DNA of 11,887 nt from positions 1 to 11,887 of the forward strand of contig CAJLZR010000010.1 of NCBI GenBank assembly GCA_905211185.1. The letters run 5' to 3'. The first letter of the stretch is position 1. Each line of letters begins with the position of its first letter. The notes under the pieces are model-generated. The model saw nothing but the letters and a program-made list of their open reading frames with translations. It did no database searches and was not told the DNA's origin. The translations under genes and the position numbers were made by a program. This document shows, in pieces, positions 1-6,080 of the stretch. The DNA is from an uncultured Oscillospiraceae bacterium (GTDB taxonomy: Bacteria > Bacillota_A > Clostridia > Oscillospirales > Acutalibacteraceae).

Positions 1-321
1 TGTTACGCAATATGGAACATCAGGCTTTTTCGGCAAAATCATTGTAAGCGGTCCCGGCCAAAATTTATTTGCCAATTTTTGAGCAATTTCAGGGAACTCC
101 GATACCAACTTATATATATCTTCCAAAGCCGCAATATGAGCTATAAGGGGATTATCGGAAGGCCTTCCTTTTGCCAAAAAAATTTTTTTAACAGCTCTTT
201 CGTCAAACGTATTAGCTGCCAACCCGTAAACAGTTTCCGTGGGTATTGCAACTATTCCACCTCTTTTGATTATATCTGCCGCTTTTTGGGTATCTTTTCC
301 CGAAAGCAATAGAGTCCTCAT
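1..321 (-). CDS. tsaC: Threonylcarbamoyl-AMP synthase, N-terminal part (runs off window start)
   Basis: Reading the reverse strand from the ATG at 321-319 gives 107 uninterrupted codons to the window edge, so the C-terminal part is missing from view. The product starts MRTLLLSGKDTQKAADIIKR and carries the Sua5/YciO/YrdC fold signature: GGIVAIPTETVYGLAANTF (about residues 21-39), KGRPSDNPLI (about 50-59) and FWPGPLTMIL further on. The KxR...SxN residues are those that bind ATP and threonine in this family. The enzyme makes L-threonylcarbamoyl-AMP from threonine, bicarbonate and ATP for the t6A37 modification of ANN-decoding tRNAs, in the cytoplasm. An AGAGG ribosome site lies just upstream of the ATG on the minus strand. 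Whether it is the short TsaC or the longer Sua5/YwlC form cannot be told from this fragment. It is divergent from the next gene. I did not find a convincing promoter for it in 322-460. Confidence 0.93.
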   Translation of the reverse strand, partial: MRTLLLSGKDTQKAADIIKRGGIVAIPTETVYGLAANTFDERAVKKIFLAKGRPSDNPLIAHIAALEDIYKLVSEFPEIAQKLANKFWPGPLTMILPKKPDVPYCVT

Positions 322-419
322 TTTAAAACCTCTTGCGATTACATTTTTATTTTATTAAAATAATTATCGTGTCGAAATTTGGCATATAGAGAATAAACTC
401 GATATTCCCATTAAGACAT

Positions 420-425
420 TATAAT
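420..425 (+). promoter_or_regulatory. -10 element (TATAAT) for the secreted Cys-rich gene
   Basis: A perfect TATAAT lies 36 bases before the ATG at 461, in the 139-base divergent spacer. No good -35 is present at 16-18 bases (the sequence there is about ACTCGA), so the promoter is weak, uses an activator, or is a chance match in AT-rich DNA. An AGAGG ribosome site follows at 446-450, ten bases before the ATG. Confidence 0.4.
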
Positions 426-460
426 ACTTATTAGAACTTTAAGAAAGAGGAAAAAACATA

Positions 461-1207
461 ATGGCAAAAAATCACCATAGCTTCAGATTAATTAAAAAAG
501 CATTTAAATCTATCGCTTTTATGAGCACACTTATGTTTATACATATCACAAATACAGCGTTTGCGGTGCCCCCGGCACCTACAGAATCTAATACTACAGA
601 CCAAATACGCCAAATAAAAAGTCGTGCCTCTTATATACAGATAAAGGAATATATAGACAAACTACGCAACGAGGAATTATGCAAATTATATAAGGCGATA
701 TATCAAAGAACTTTTCGAAAACCTCACTCTTTGAAACTAATGTATGCAAGAGAAGCGATTTCAGCCACACAAGCACAAAGAGAAGCTTCAAAAATAGAGC
801 ACTTGCCACGAACATTTAGGTTGCAACGACAAATGGATTTTTCGTTAACCAGACCCATAAAATTTACTTCAAAAACAAAAGGACCACATTCTAAACCAAG
901 GCAGCCGAAGCTACCGAAAATACAAAAAGATTCGTCTTCCGCCACCACAAATCCCACATATTCAAAGATGCGCGAGTGTGAATATTGCAAAAGACCTTGT
1001 TCTTTTTTTCTAAAATCCTGCATAGGTATATGTGAAGATTGCCAAAAAGAAATAGTTGGATATGTATGCCAAGTTTGCCGCTCAAATATTGTTGCAGGTA
1101 CAATACCAAATAATAAAACAACGACTCGGAAAAAGTGTCCCGAATGCGAAAAATCCGCAAAAGCAGCAGAGTTACTTTCTAAACTTAGGCACGGCAAAAT
1201 CAATTAA
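461..1207 (+). CDS. Secreted basic protein with C-terminal four-CxxC putative zinc-binding domain, unknown function
   Basis: I do not recognise this 248-aa protein as a named family. Residues 1-35 look like a Sec signal peptide: a basic N-terminus with KK at 12-13, a hydrophobic core at about 17-30 and a likely cut after AFA at 35. Residues 36-170 are mostly hydrophilic and basic, with a helical-looking stretch (about 45-110) and a Lys/Pro/Ser-rich linker (about 135-165). The last 76 residues hold ten cysteines: 173, 176, 180, 187, 191, 194, 203, 206, 226 and 229. Four are CxxC pairs spaced C-x2-C-x14-C-x2-C-x8-C-x2-C-x19-C-x2-C, as in double zinc ribbons or cross-brace (RING-like) zinc domains. 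Export with a zinc-type domain is unusual, and disulfides are an alternative. The AGAGG site and ATG support the start. It stands alone, converging on the 3D-domain gene. Lysine richness could also suggest nucleic-acid or wall-polymer binding, which is only a guess. Confidence 0.75.
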   Translation: MAKNHHSFRLIKKAFKSIAFMSTLMFIHITNTAFAVPPAPTESNTTDQIRQIKSRASYIQIKEYIDKLRNEELCKLYKAIYQRTFRKPHSLKLMYAREAISATQAQREASKIEHLPRTFRLQRQMDFSLTRPIKFTSKTKGPHSKPRQPKLPKIQKDSSSATTNPTYSKMRECEYCKRPCSFFLKSCIGICEDCQKEIVGYVCQVCRSNIVAGTIPNNKTTTRKKCPECEKSAKAAELLSKLRHGKIN

Positions 1208-1275
1208 CAATGGTATCTAAATTAAAGTTCTGCCATACTCAAATAGTGATTTTCATCTAAAAATATAATATACAA

Positions 1276-1302
1276 AAGGCCACCGGTTTTTCCGGTGGCT
1301 TC
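1276..1302. terminator. Bidirectional intrinsic terminator between convergent genes
   Basis: A perfect 8-bp GC-rich stem (GCCACCGG at 1279-1286 with CCGGTGGC at 1292-1299) closes a T5 loop and extends by A-T pairs. On the plus strand it is followed by TTCTTCTTTC; on the minus strand by CTTTTG and then AT-rich sequence. It lies 20 bases past the stop of the minus-strand 3D gene and about 70 past the stop of the plus-strand gene, so it can serve both. Confidence 0.85.
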
Positions 1303-1322
1303 TTCTTTCAAGTATTTACCTA

Positions 1323-2522
1323 TTAATAATAAACCTTAACAGGTTTTCTTCCAAACTTCATGCACTTCATGGTCGAATTCATATATATATCCACAACCGC
1401 TCTACCGCTCCTGAGTGCTCCCCCTGTATCTGATGCTATTCCATTCCATAAAACTTTACCGTCATTAGATACAACTTTTACCTTGCTGCCATAAGGAATC
1501 AAATGCGGATCCACCGCTATGGTTACCCCTTCAACCGGCACTGTTCCGGTAGAAGTTCTTGCTCCTCTTGAGGCGGTATATGCTGTTGCCGAACCACTTA
1601 TGCAGCGCTTACCACTACAAGTATCGCTAGCTATGCTCGCCCTCTTAGATCTGGACGGCTTCACATTATCATTCCCGGGAACCTGTTTTGTGCCCTTTAT
1701 CACTATTTCATTTATCGGCTGAGAAATTATTTTGGAATTTATTTCTTTCGAATCAATAACCTCTCCGTCTTTTAGTTTTTCTCTCACCGTTATTTCCCTT
1801 GAACCATTTCTGCCCGCACGAGAAACTTGGCTGTCACAATCATTTAAAAGGTTGCTCCTTTTAACTTCGGTTTTAAACGGAATGTCTTCAGTCTTTTCAA
1901 CCTCACGGTAAGTAATACGATTAATCGTTAGTACCAAACCATCATAAATATTTGAAGATACATCTGCATCAATCAAATCTTCCGAAGAAAACGGTATTCC
2001 CAAATAGTTAAGGGTGTCATTTACGGAACCTTCCGGAGCAAAATACTCCTTGGTCTCACCATCGGCGTTTATGGTTACTTTAAACTTTTTGCCCACCACT
2101 ATTGAAATATCGGCAAAAAGCTCTTGCGATTCAGAAAAATTAAGCGTATCACGATCTTTTTCTGAAATCTGAAGCTCATCCAAAACATCCTTGACGGTAC
2201 CGGATGACTTCTTTAGCATTATCTTCTGGTCATCTTTAAAAACATTTACATCGAATGCTCTTTTAACATCAAGCTTTAAGCTTCCGTCCACTTCGTCATA
2301 TCTTTCTACCGAATCGTTCGAACCGAGCTTTACGCCCACTTGATTCAAAATTCTATCTGTATCACTATTTAGCGTCATGGTGGAAATCGTGCTGTTATCA
2401 ACATTAACATCCACTTTTCGGCTAAGCGCTCTTACCGAGTATATCGAAGTCGTATATACAACACCAATGAGCATTAGCGCAACAGATTTCTTAATCTTTT
2501 TGCCCTTTGTAAATTTTATCAT
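1323..2522 (-). CDS. YabE-like cell-wall protein: DUF348 repeats, G5 domain, 3D domain
   Basis: This 399-aa protein has a lysine-rich N-terminus and one hydrophobic segment (about 13-33) acting as signal peptide or anchor. Then come two or three DUF348 ubiquitin-like repeats (about 37-90, 91-147, 148-203), a G5 domain (about 204-279, with a REITVREKLKDGEV stretch) and, after a basic linker, a C-terminal 3D domain (about 307-399). The 3D domain is a double-psi beta-barrel named for three aspartates, here D338 (AVDPHLIPYGS), D365 (IASDTGG) and D378 (VVDIYM). The order matches Bacillus YabE and clostridial relatives, which are related in fold to RlpA/MltA and Rpf-type wall lytic enzymes. The likely role is peptidoglycan cleavage or remodelling outside the membrane. 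GGAGGAT at 2528-2534, about six bases before the ATG, fixes the start. It is transcribed alone from the 2633-2661 promoter to the shared terminator. Lytic activity is inferred, not shown. Confidence 0.92.
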   Translation of the reverse strand: MIKFTKGKKIKKSVALMLIGVVYTTSIYSVRALSRKVDVNVDNSTISTMTLNSDTDRILNQVGVKLGSNDSVERYDEVDGSLKLDVKRAFDVNVFKDDQKIMLKKSSGTVKDVLDELQISEKDRDTLNFSESQELFADISIVVGKKFKVTINADGETKEYFAPEGSVNDTLNYLGIPFSSEDLIDADVSSNIYDGLVLTINRITYREVEKTEDIPFKTEVKRSNLLNDCDSQVSRAGRNGSREITVREKLKDGEVIDSKEINSKIISQPINEIVIKGTKQVPGNDNVKPSRSKRASIASDTCSGKRCISGSATAYTASRGARTSTGTVPVEGVTIAVDPHLIPYGSKVKVVSNDGKVLWNGIASDTGGALRSGRAVVDIYMNSTMKCMKFGRKPVKVYY

Positions 2523-2632
2523 AAATTATCCTCCATTCTATATAGATCACGCCTTTCAAAACACATATTCCGTAACCACTGCTTAAAAATTTGTAACCTA
2601 AATTTTATGAATTTAAATCGCTGACGTACTCC

Positions 2633-2661
2633 ATGTTATTAAACACGTTGCTTATTGTCAA
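2633..2661 (-). promoter_or_regulatory. Sigma-A type promoter of the 3D-domain gene
   Basis: On the minus strand a perfect -35 TTGACA (2661-2656) is followed after exactly 17 bases by TAACAT (2638-2633; 4 of 6 consensus positions). Transcription would begin near 2626, giving a leader of about 100 nt before the ATG at 2522. In clostridia such wall-enzyme genes are often preceded by a c-di-AMP (ydaO) riboswitch. The conserved riboswitch blocks were looked for and not seen here. Confidence 0.72.
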
Positions 2662-2962
2662 GAAACTTAAAATATATTTTTTGTGTAAAGTGCCGAACGC
2701 AGTTTAATGGCTACCGTTTTTTTAAACAAAAAAAGTTAAACTAAAATATTTTAATGTATATTTTTGCATTACATTTGCAATTTAGTGCGGATTTGTTTGT
2801 AAAATGTGCCGAAATACAATAGTTACATTTTGGTTACAAAAAATTACGCACATATATCGCTATTTTCGCCCGGAAAACGCACTTTATCAAAACAATCCGA
2901 CCTTGAATATATTTAGTTAATAAGGGTGTTTTAAAAAACAAATTTACCAAAGCTTACTTTTT
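2662..2962. other. AT-rich divergent intergenic region with short repeats, no gene seen
   Basis: No plausible coding frame with a ribosome site was found. The stretch contains an imperfect direct repeat ending in GTGCCGAA (2681-2697 and 2797-2813). It also has TAAAGTGC at about 2685-2692 with its exact inverse GCACTTTA at 2879-2886, AAAATGT (2801-2807) facing ACATTTT (2825-2831), and a TTGCA...TGCAA inverted pair near 2764-2780. A possible weak promoter for the downstream gene is TTGGTT (2831-2836) with TATATC 17 bases later. These may be regulator sites, remnants, or chance in AT-rich sequence. Confidence 0.4.
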
Positions 2963-2975
2963 AGGAGGATTGATT

Positions 2976-3854
2976 ATGTCAGACCAAATTTCAAACACAA
3001 CTTCCATATCATTTGAATACGGCTTAGAAAAATCAGTGCATACAATAAATAACACTACTGCAACCGCAACCATGAGCAAATCAATGGATATATCCATAAC
3101 TTCGCTTGAAAAAGACTACTATATAGATAAGCCTATTACGTACCTTATAACCATAGTAAACAACGGGACAAAAACAAACCCACTTACACTCAAGTGCAAT
3201 TTGGGAACGTATAAAAGAAAATCAGGCGGCAAAAATATTATTGTCACACCACTTAGTTATAGCGGACAATCGTATTTATATATAAACGGAGTATTTAAAA
3301 GCCAAATCACTCCGGAAATTAAAACTAACGAGATAGTTTTTTCTCTCCCGCCAATAGCGGAAAAATCCAATCTACTGCTAATATATAAAACCGGTGTAAA
3401 TACTTTTGCACCGCTTGAGTTAAACTCAAAAATTAAAACAATCATATCTGCCAAACTATCCGAAACCGAAAATCTTTTGGAAACTTCCCATACCATACCT
3501 GTTGCCGAAAAAGCAGATATAAAAATTTCCAAAAGTATCGTTCCACAAATGTTTTCGCAAGGGGAAACACTATCATATAACATAAGTATATATAACTATG
3601 GAAATGCATCGGCAAAAAACATAAAAATAACGGATACTTTTGAGCCTCCCCCAATTTTGACAAGCATAAAAATAAACGAAAAAGAAATATCACCACTTGA
3701 CTATTCTTACACAGATGGTATATTTAACTTGCCGACCTATGGTTCAGGTTTGAAAATAAGTGTCCCGCATGCAAAATTTGAAACTAACGAAAACACCGGC
3801 GCAACATCGGTTCTACCGAGTGTTACAAACGTAGTTGTCTCAGGGGTGCTTTAG
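2976..3854 (+). CDS. DUF11-like two-repeat beta-sandwich protein, unknown function
   Basis: The start is the ATG at 2976, seven bases after a perfect AGGAGG (2963-2968). An in-frame TTG six bases earlier is too close to that site. The 292-aa product begins MSDQISNTTSISFEYG and has two similar halves. The first (about 36-155) contains DKPITYLITIVNNGTKTNPL. The second (about 168-290) contains QGETLSYNISIYNYGNASAK followed by IKITDTF. The 'xYxIxIxNxGxxxAxNIxITDxF' pattern is that of the DUF11 / conserved-repeat beta-sandwich family, common in surface and spore-associated proteins. Here there is no signal peptide, no LPXTG motif and no membrane segment, so location is unclear: cytoplasmic, spore coat, or export by another route. 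Similar short DUF11 proteins with an N-terminal 'ISNTA' stretch are, from memory, frequent in Clostridia and uncharacterised. It stands alone with long spacers on both sides. Confidence 0.78.
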   Translation: MSDQISNTTSISFEYGLEKSVHTINNTTATATMSKSMDISITSLEKDYYIDKPITYLITIVNNGTKTNPLTLKCNLGTYKRKSGGKNIIVTPLSYSGQSYLYINGVFKSQITPEIKTNEIVFSLPPIAEKSNLLLIYKTGVNTFAPLELNSKIKTIISAKLSETENLLETSHTIPVAEKADIKISKSIVPQMFSQGETLSYNISIYNYGNASAKNIKITDTFEPPPILTSIKINEKEISPLDYSYTDGIFNLPTYGSGLKISVPHAKFETNENTGATSVLPSVTNVVVSGVL

Positions 3855-3912
3855 CCAATTATTTTTACAGTTTGAAAATTTTAAAAAATAGTTTATATAT
3901 TAATGAGTTATG

Positions 3913-3942
3913 TTTTAAAAAAATGTACAAGCTTTTTTAAAA
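3913..3942 (+). terminator. Possible weak AT-only hairpin after the DUF11 gene
   Basis: TTTTAAAAAA (3913-3922) is followed by its exact inverse TTTTTTAAAA (3933-3942) across a 10-nt loop, with T-rich sequence downstream. There is no GC in the stem, so it would be a poor terminator. It lies between the DUF11 stop and the next promoter. Confidence 0.3.
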
Positions 3943-3964
3943 TGGTTTTTATATATAAAAAATG

Positions 3965-3993
3965 TTGACTTGTTTTTTGAGTTAGTATATACT
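3965..3993 (+). promoter_or_regulatory. Strong sigma-A type promoter for the tRNA-like element and zinc-ribbon gene
   Basis: TTGACT (3965-3970, 5 of 6) and TATACT (3988-3993, 5 of 6) are separated by exactly 17 bases. Transcription would start near 4000, about 14 bases before the tRNA-like element. This spacing is typical of a stable RNA gene with a short 5' leader. The same transcript would run into the zinc-ribbon gene at 4117. Confidence 0.78.
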
Positions 3994-4013
3994 TTATTCA
4001 AACATTGATATAT

Positions 4014-4085
4014 GCCCAAGTAGCTTAGTGTAGTAGAGCGTTGTATTTTTAATCAGAGGTGTCGGTGCAAACCCGTCCTGGGGCA
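4014..4085 (+). tRNA. tRNA-Lys(UUU)-like element, degenerate (pseudo-tRNA or tRNA-like leader)
   Basis: The 72 nt fold as a tRNA. The acceptor is GCCCAAG/CTGGGGC with an A-G mismatch at the fifth pair, then U8, a D stem GCTT/GAGC with A14 and A21, and an anticodon loop TTTTTAA with UUU (4048-4050). The 3' anticodon strand TCAGA, a 3-nt variable region and a T arm with GTCGG/CCGTC around TGCAAAC follow, with discriminator A at 4085 and no encoded CCA. The 3' half looks like an ordinary tRNA. The 5' half carries the damage: two broken anticodon-stem pairs (4043/4055 and 4044/4054), no GG in the D loop, one broken T-stem pair (4062/4076), and G for U at position 55. It is most likely a decayed tRNA-Lys. 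Alternatives are a functional but reduced tRNA, or a tRNA mimic in the leader of the zinc-ribbon mRNA, whose ATG is only 31 bases on. Confidence 0.5.
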
Positions 4086-4116
4086 AAAATTTTAATCCAA
4101 AGCGAGGTATATCCAG

Positions 4117-4440
4117 ATGTACGAAGACAAAACCCTTACTTGCAAAGAATGCGGAAACGAATTTGTTTTCACAGCAGGCGAACAAGAATTTTATGCAGAA
4201 AAAGGTTTCACAAATGAACCTCAAAGATGCAAAGCTTGCCGTGATGCTCGCAAAAATGCAAACAGACAGGATCGCGAAATGTTCATAGCTGAATGTGCAA
4301 CTTGCGGCGGCGAAGCCAAAGTTCCTTTCAAGCCCCGTGAAGATCGTCCTGTATATTGCAGCGAATGCTTTGCAAAAATGCGCGAAGAAGAATCACAGGA
4401 GCAAGAAAACACGGAAGCAGCTCCCGAAACTGCAGAATAG
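4117..4440 (+). CDS. Small double zinc-ribbon protein (zf-trcl plus CxxC-x17-CxxC)
   Basis: The 107-aa product starts MYEDKTLTCKECGNEFVF, eight bases after a GAGGT ribosome site. The first ribbon uses C9, C12, C38 and C41, with the typical TAGEQEFYAEKGF segment between the pairs; this matches the 'probable zinc-ribbon' (zf-trcl) family. The second uses C60, C63, C81 and C84 with exactly 17 residues between the CxxC pairs, the pattern of the 'CxxC-x17-CxxC' domain. The tail is acidic (Glu/Gln/Ala-rich, about 88-107). These proteins are widespread in Clostridia and uncharacterised. Two ribbons plus basic stretches (about 42-53) suggest nucleic-acid or ribosome binding, which is inference. It shares a strong promoter with the tRNA-like element and is closed by a hairpin terminator. 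trmK, a tRNA methyltransferase gene, lies 75 bases downstream and may be reached by read-through. Confidence 0.88.
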   Translation: MYEDKTLTCKECGNEFVFTAGEQEFYAEKGFTNEPQRCKACRDARKNANRQDREMFIAECATCGGEAKVPFKPREDRPVYCSECFAKMREEESQEQENTEAAPETAE

Positions 4441-4459
4441 TTTTGAATTTTTATTCGCT

Positions 4460-4490
4460 AAAAAGCTACGTTTAATTCGTAGCTTTTTTA
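4460..4490 (+). terminator. Intrinsic terminator after the zinc-ribbon gene
   Basis: AAAAAGCTACG (4460-4470) pairs perfectly with CGTAGCTTTTT (4478-4488) around a 7-nt loop, followed by further T-rich sequence (through about 4497). It lies 20 bases after the stop. trmK begins 26 bases downstream without an obvious promoter of its own, so partial read-through is likely. Confidence 0.8.
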
Positions 4491-4515
4491 ATTTTTTACT
4501 GATAGAGAGAACAAA

Positions 4516-5205
4516 ATGACAGAATTTAGAAAAAGTATTGCACTAAGCCAAAGATTATTAAAATGTGCGGAAATGATAACGCCCAATACTAAAATTGCAG
4601 ATATCGGAACGGATCACGCATATGTTCCGATTTATCTTGCTTTAAATAAAAAAATCACCCACGCTATTGCTTCCGACTTGCGTCAAGGCCCGATTGAGCA
4701 CGCCAATCAAAATATAATAGCTTACAACCTTGAAAATATGATAGAAACGCGTCTATCGGACGGCCTTGAAAATATATCCGAAAATGAAGTAGATGAGGTA
4801 CTCATAGCAGGTCTTGGCGGAAACATAATTATAAACATTTTAGAAAAAGTCCACTGGAAAAATAAACGCTTTGTAATCCAGCCCATGAAATACGAACGAC
4901 GCTTGCGGCAGTACATGGCAAAGTCAGGTTATAATCTTATAAGTGAAAAGGCCGTAATATGCTCAAAAAAAGTTTATACTGTTATGGAAGTTGTTTTTAC
5001 GGGTAAAAAATATAACATCAGTCCGGAAGAAGAATATATCGGAAAAATTATTCCAAATAAACATGACCCCTCGTCTATCGCCTACATAAAAAAGCAAATA
5101 AAAGACCTTGAAAATCGCAAAAAAGGCGCCAACGCTTGCAAATTATATGAAAAAGAAAAACGTTTTGAAAATATAATAAAAAATCTATCAAACGCCATAA
5201 GTTAG
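4516..5205 (+). CDS. trmK: tRNA (adenine(22)-N(1))-methyltransferase TrmK
   Basis: This 229-aa cytosolic protein is a Rossmann-fold SAM methyltransferase. Motif I is IADIGTDHAYVPIYLA (about residues 28-43). An acidic SAM-binding residue follows in ASDLRQGPIEHANQNI (about 52-67), and the active-site region is EVLIAGLGGNIIINIL (about 93-108), all characteristic of the TrmK/YqfN family (COG2384). The C-terminal 50 residues are Lys/Glu-rich and helical, matching the coiled-coil tail of Bacillus TrmK. Length agrees with the family (about 230-240). It forms m1A at position 22 of bacterial tRNAs, using SAM. The ribosome site is weak (GAGAGA just before the ATG). The next gene, yqfO, begins 12 bases after the stop. 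The trmK-yqfO pair is conserved in Firmicutes, often near rpoD, which is not seen here. Confidence 0.93.
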   Translation: MTEFRKSIALSQRLLKCAEMITPNTKIADIGTDHAYVPIYLALNKKITHAIASDLRQGPIEHANQNIIAYNLENMIETRLSDGLENISENEVDEVLIAGLGGNIIINILEKVHWKNKRFVIQPMKYERRLRQYMAKSGYNLISEKAVICSKKVYTVMEVVFTGKKYNISPEEEYIGKIIPNKHDPSSIAYIKKQIKDLENRKKGANACKLYEKEKRFENIIKNLSNAIS

Positions 5206-5217
5206 GAGAAGTTATAG

Positions 5218-5982
5218 ATGACCACAATTAAACAAATATATGATTTTTTAAACGATTTTGCTCCATTTGAAAATTCACTTAGCTTTGATAACACAGGATT
5301 GCTAATCGGCAACTTTGAAACAGAAGTAAAAAAAGCATTAGTTGCGCTTGATATAACTTCTAAAGTTATAGATGAAGCAGTAAGTATGGGAGCTAATCTT
5401 ATAATTACCCACCACCCGATAATATTTAAACCGCTAAAAAATTTAAAATTTGATGATATCGCCTCAAAAATGATAATAAATGGTATAAATGCAATATGCG
5501 CCCATACAAATTTAGACGTTGCCCCAAAGGGTGTTAATTTCCAGCTGGCTAAAAGATTAAACCTTTCAAACTTAATCCCTCTTACACATGAAGAAAACCA
5601 ACCAATGGGGCTGGTCGGCACCTTAGAAAAAGAAATGGCGCCCAAAGAATTTGCAGAATTTGTAAAAGAAAATTTAGAGTGTAACGGTTTGCGGTATACA
5701 GGCACTAATAGAAAAATCAAAAAAGTTGGAGTTTGCTCGGGCTCAGGCGGATGTTTTGTAAAAGAAGCGAAAAAACAGCATTGCGATGCTTTTGTAACGG
5801 GAGAAATCAAACACAGTGATATACTGCTTGCCGGTGAACTTGATTTAATGATTGTTGATGCCGGTCACTATAAAACAGAAAACGTTATAATTGAGCCGCT
5901 TTGCAATGAACTCTCAAAGCGGTTCAAGGACGTGGATTTTGCCACAAGCAAGAAATTTACCGACAATATAAACTATCTTTAA
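5218..5982 (+). CDS. yqfO: Nif3-like dinuclear metal centre protein (YqfO/YbgI family), short form
   Basis: The 254-aa protein belongs to the Nif3/DUF34 family, which forms toroidal hexamers with a two-metal site in each subunit. The metal ligands are visible: H65-H66 in ITHHPIIF, H96 and D100 in CAHTNLD, and H217 plus E221 in DAGHYKTENVII. The length matches the short form (E. coli YbgI, about 247 aa) and lacks the CutA-like insert of the 373-aa Bacillus YqfO. The function is unsettled. The family is often labelled 'GTP cyclohydrolase 1 type 2', but this is not firmly proven, and a metal-handling or repair role has been proposed. The start ATG follows an AGGAGA site that overlaps the trmK stop, so the two are co-transcribed and likely translationally coupled. 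No terminator follows; a new promoter starts about 20 bases after the stop. Confidence 0.93.
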   Translation: MTTIKQIYDFLNDFAPFENSLSFDNTGLLIGNFETEVKKALVALDITSKVIDEAVSMGANLIITHHPIIFKPLKNLKFDDIASKMIINGINAICAHTNLDVAPKGVNFQLAKRLNLSNLIPLTHEENQPMGLVGTLEKEMAPKEFAEFVKENLECNGLRYTGTNRKIKKVGVCSGSGGCFVKEAKKQHCDAFVTGEIKHSDILLAGELDLMIVDAGHYKTENVIIEPLCNELSKRFKDVDFATSKKFTDNINYL

Positions 5983-6002
5983 ATGGTAATCAATCCAAAA
6001 TA

Positions 6003-6031
6003 TTGAAAAACTATTCTTGGCATTATATAAT
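6003..6031 (+). promoter_or_regulatory. Near-consensus promoter for purB (and probably purA)
   Basis: TTGAAA (6003-6008, 5 of 6) and a perfect TATAAT (6026-6031) are separated by exactly 17 bases. Transcription would start near 6038, giving a leader of about 43 nt before the TTG start at 6081. That is too short to hold a purine or PreQ1-type riboswitch, and no such motif was seen. Its presence argues that in-frame codons upstream of 6081 are not coding. Confidence 0.82.
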
Positions 6032-6080
6032 ATATTGGTTTGGCAATTTTAAAAAGACAATCAATATGGAGGAAAGTTTA

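Noticed and set aside
79..312. Plus-strand frame opposite tsaC
   Set aside because: It is the complement of a clear TsaC coding sequence, has no ribosome site, and its product resembles nothing.
724..1203. Minus-strand frame of 159 codons opposite the secreted Cys-rich gene
   Set aside because: It has no ribosome site or recognisable features, and the plus-strand frame has a signal peptide, ribosome site and ordered CxxC motifs.
2523..2632. c-di-AMP (ydaO) riboswitch in the leader of the 3D-domain gene
   Set aside because: Often present before such genes, but its conserved GC-rich blocks are absent and the ~100-nt AT-rich leader is too short.
5202..5810. Minus-strand frame of 202 codons opposite yqfO
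   Set aside because: It is a shadow of a well-conserved gene whose metal ligands are all in place on the plus strand.
6003..6080. N-terminal extension of PurB from TTG 6003 or ATG 6066
   Set aside because: The stretch contains a consensus promoter and the GGAGG site. TTG 6081 gives the family N-terminus and proper spacing.
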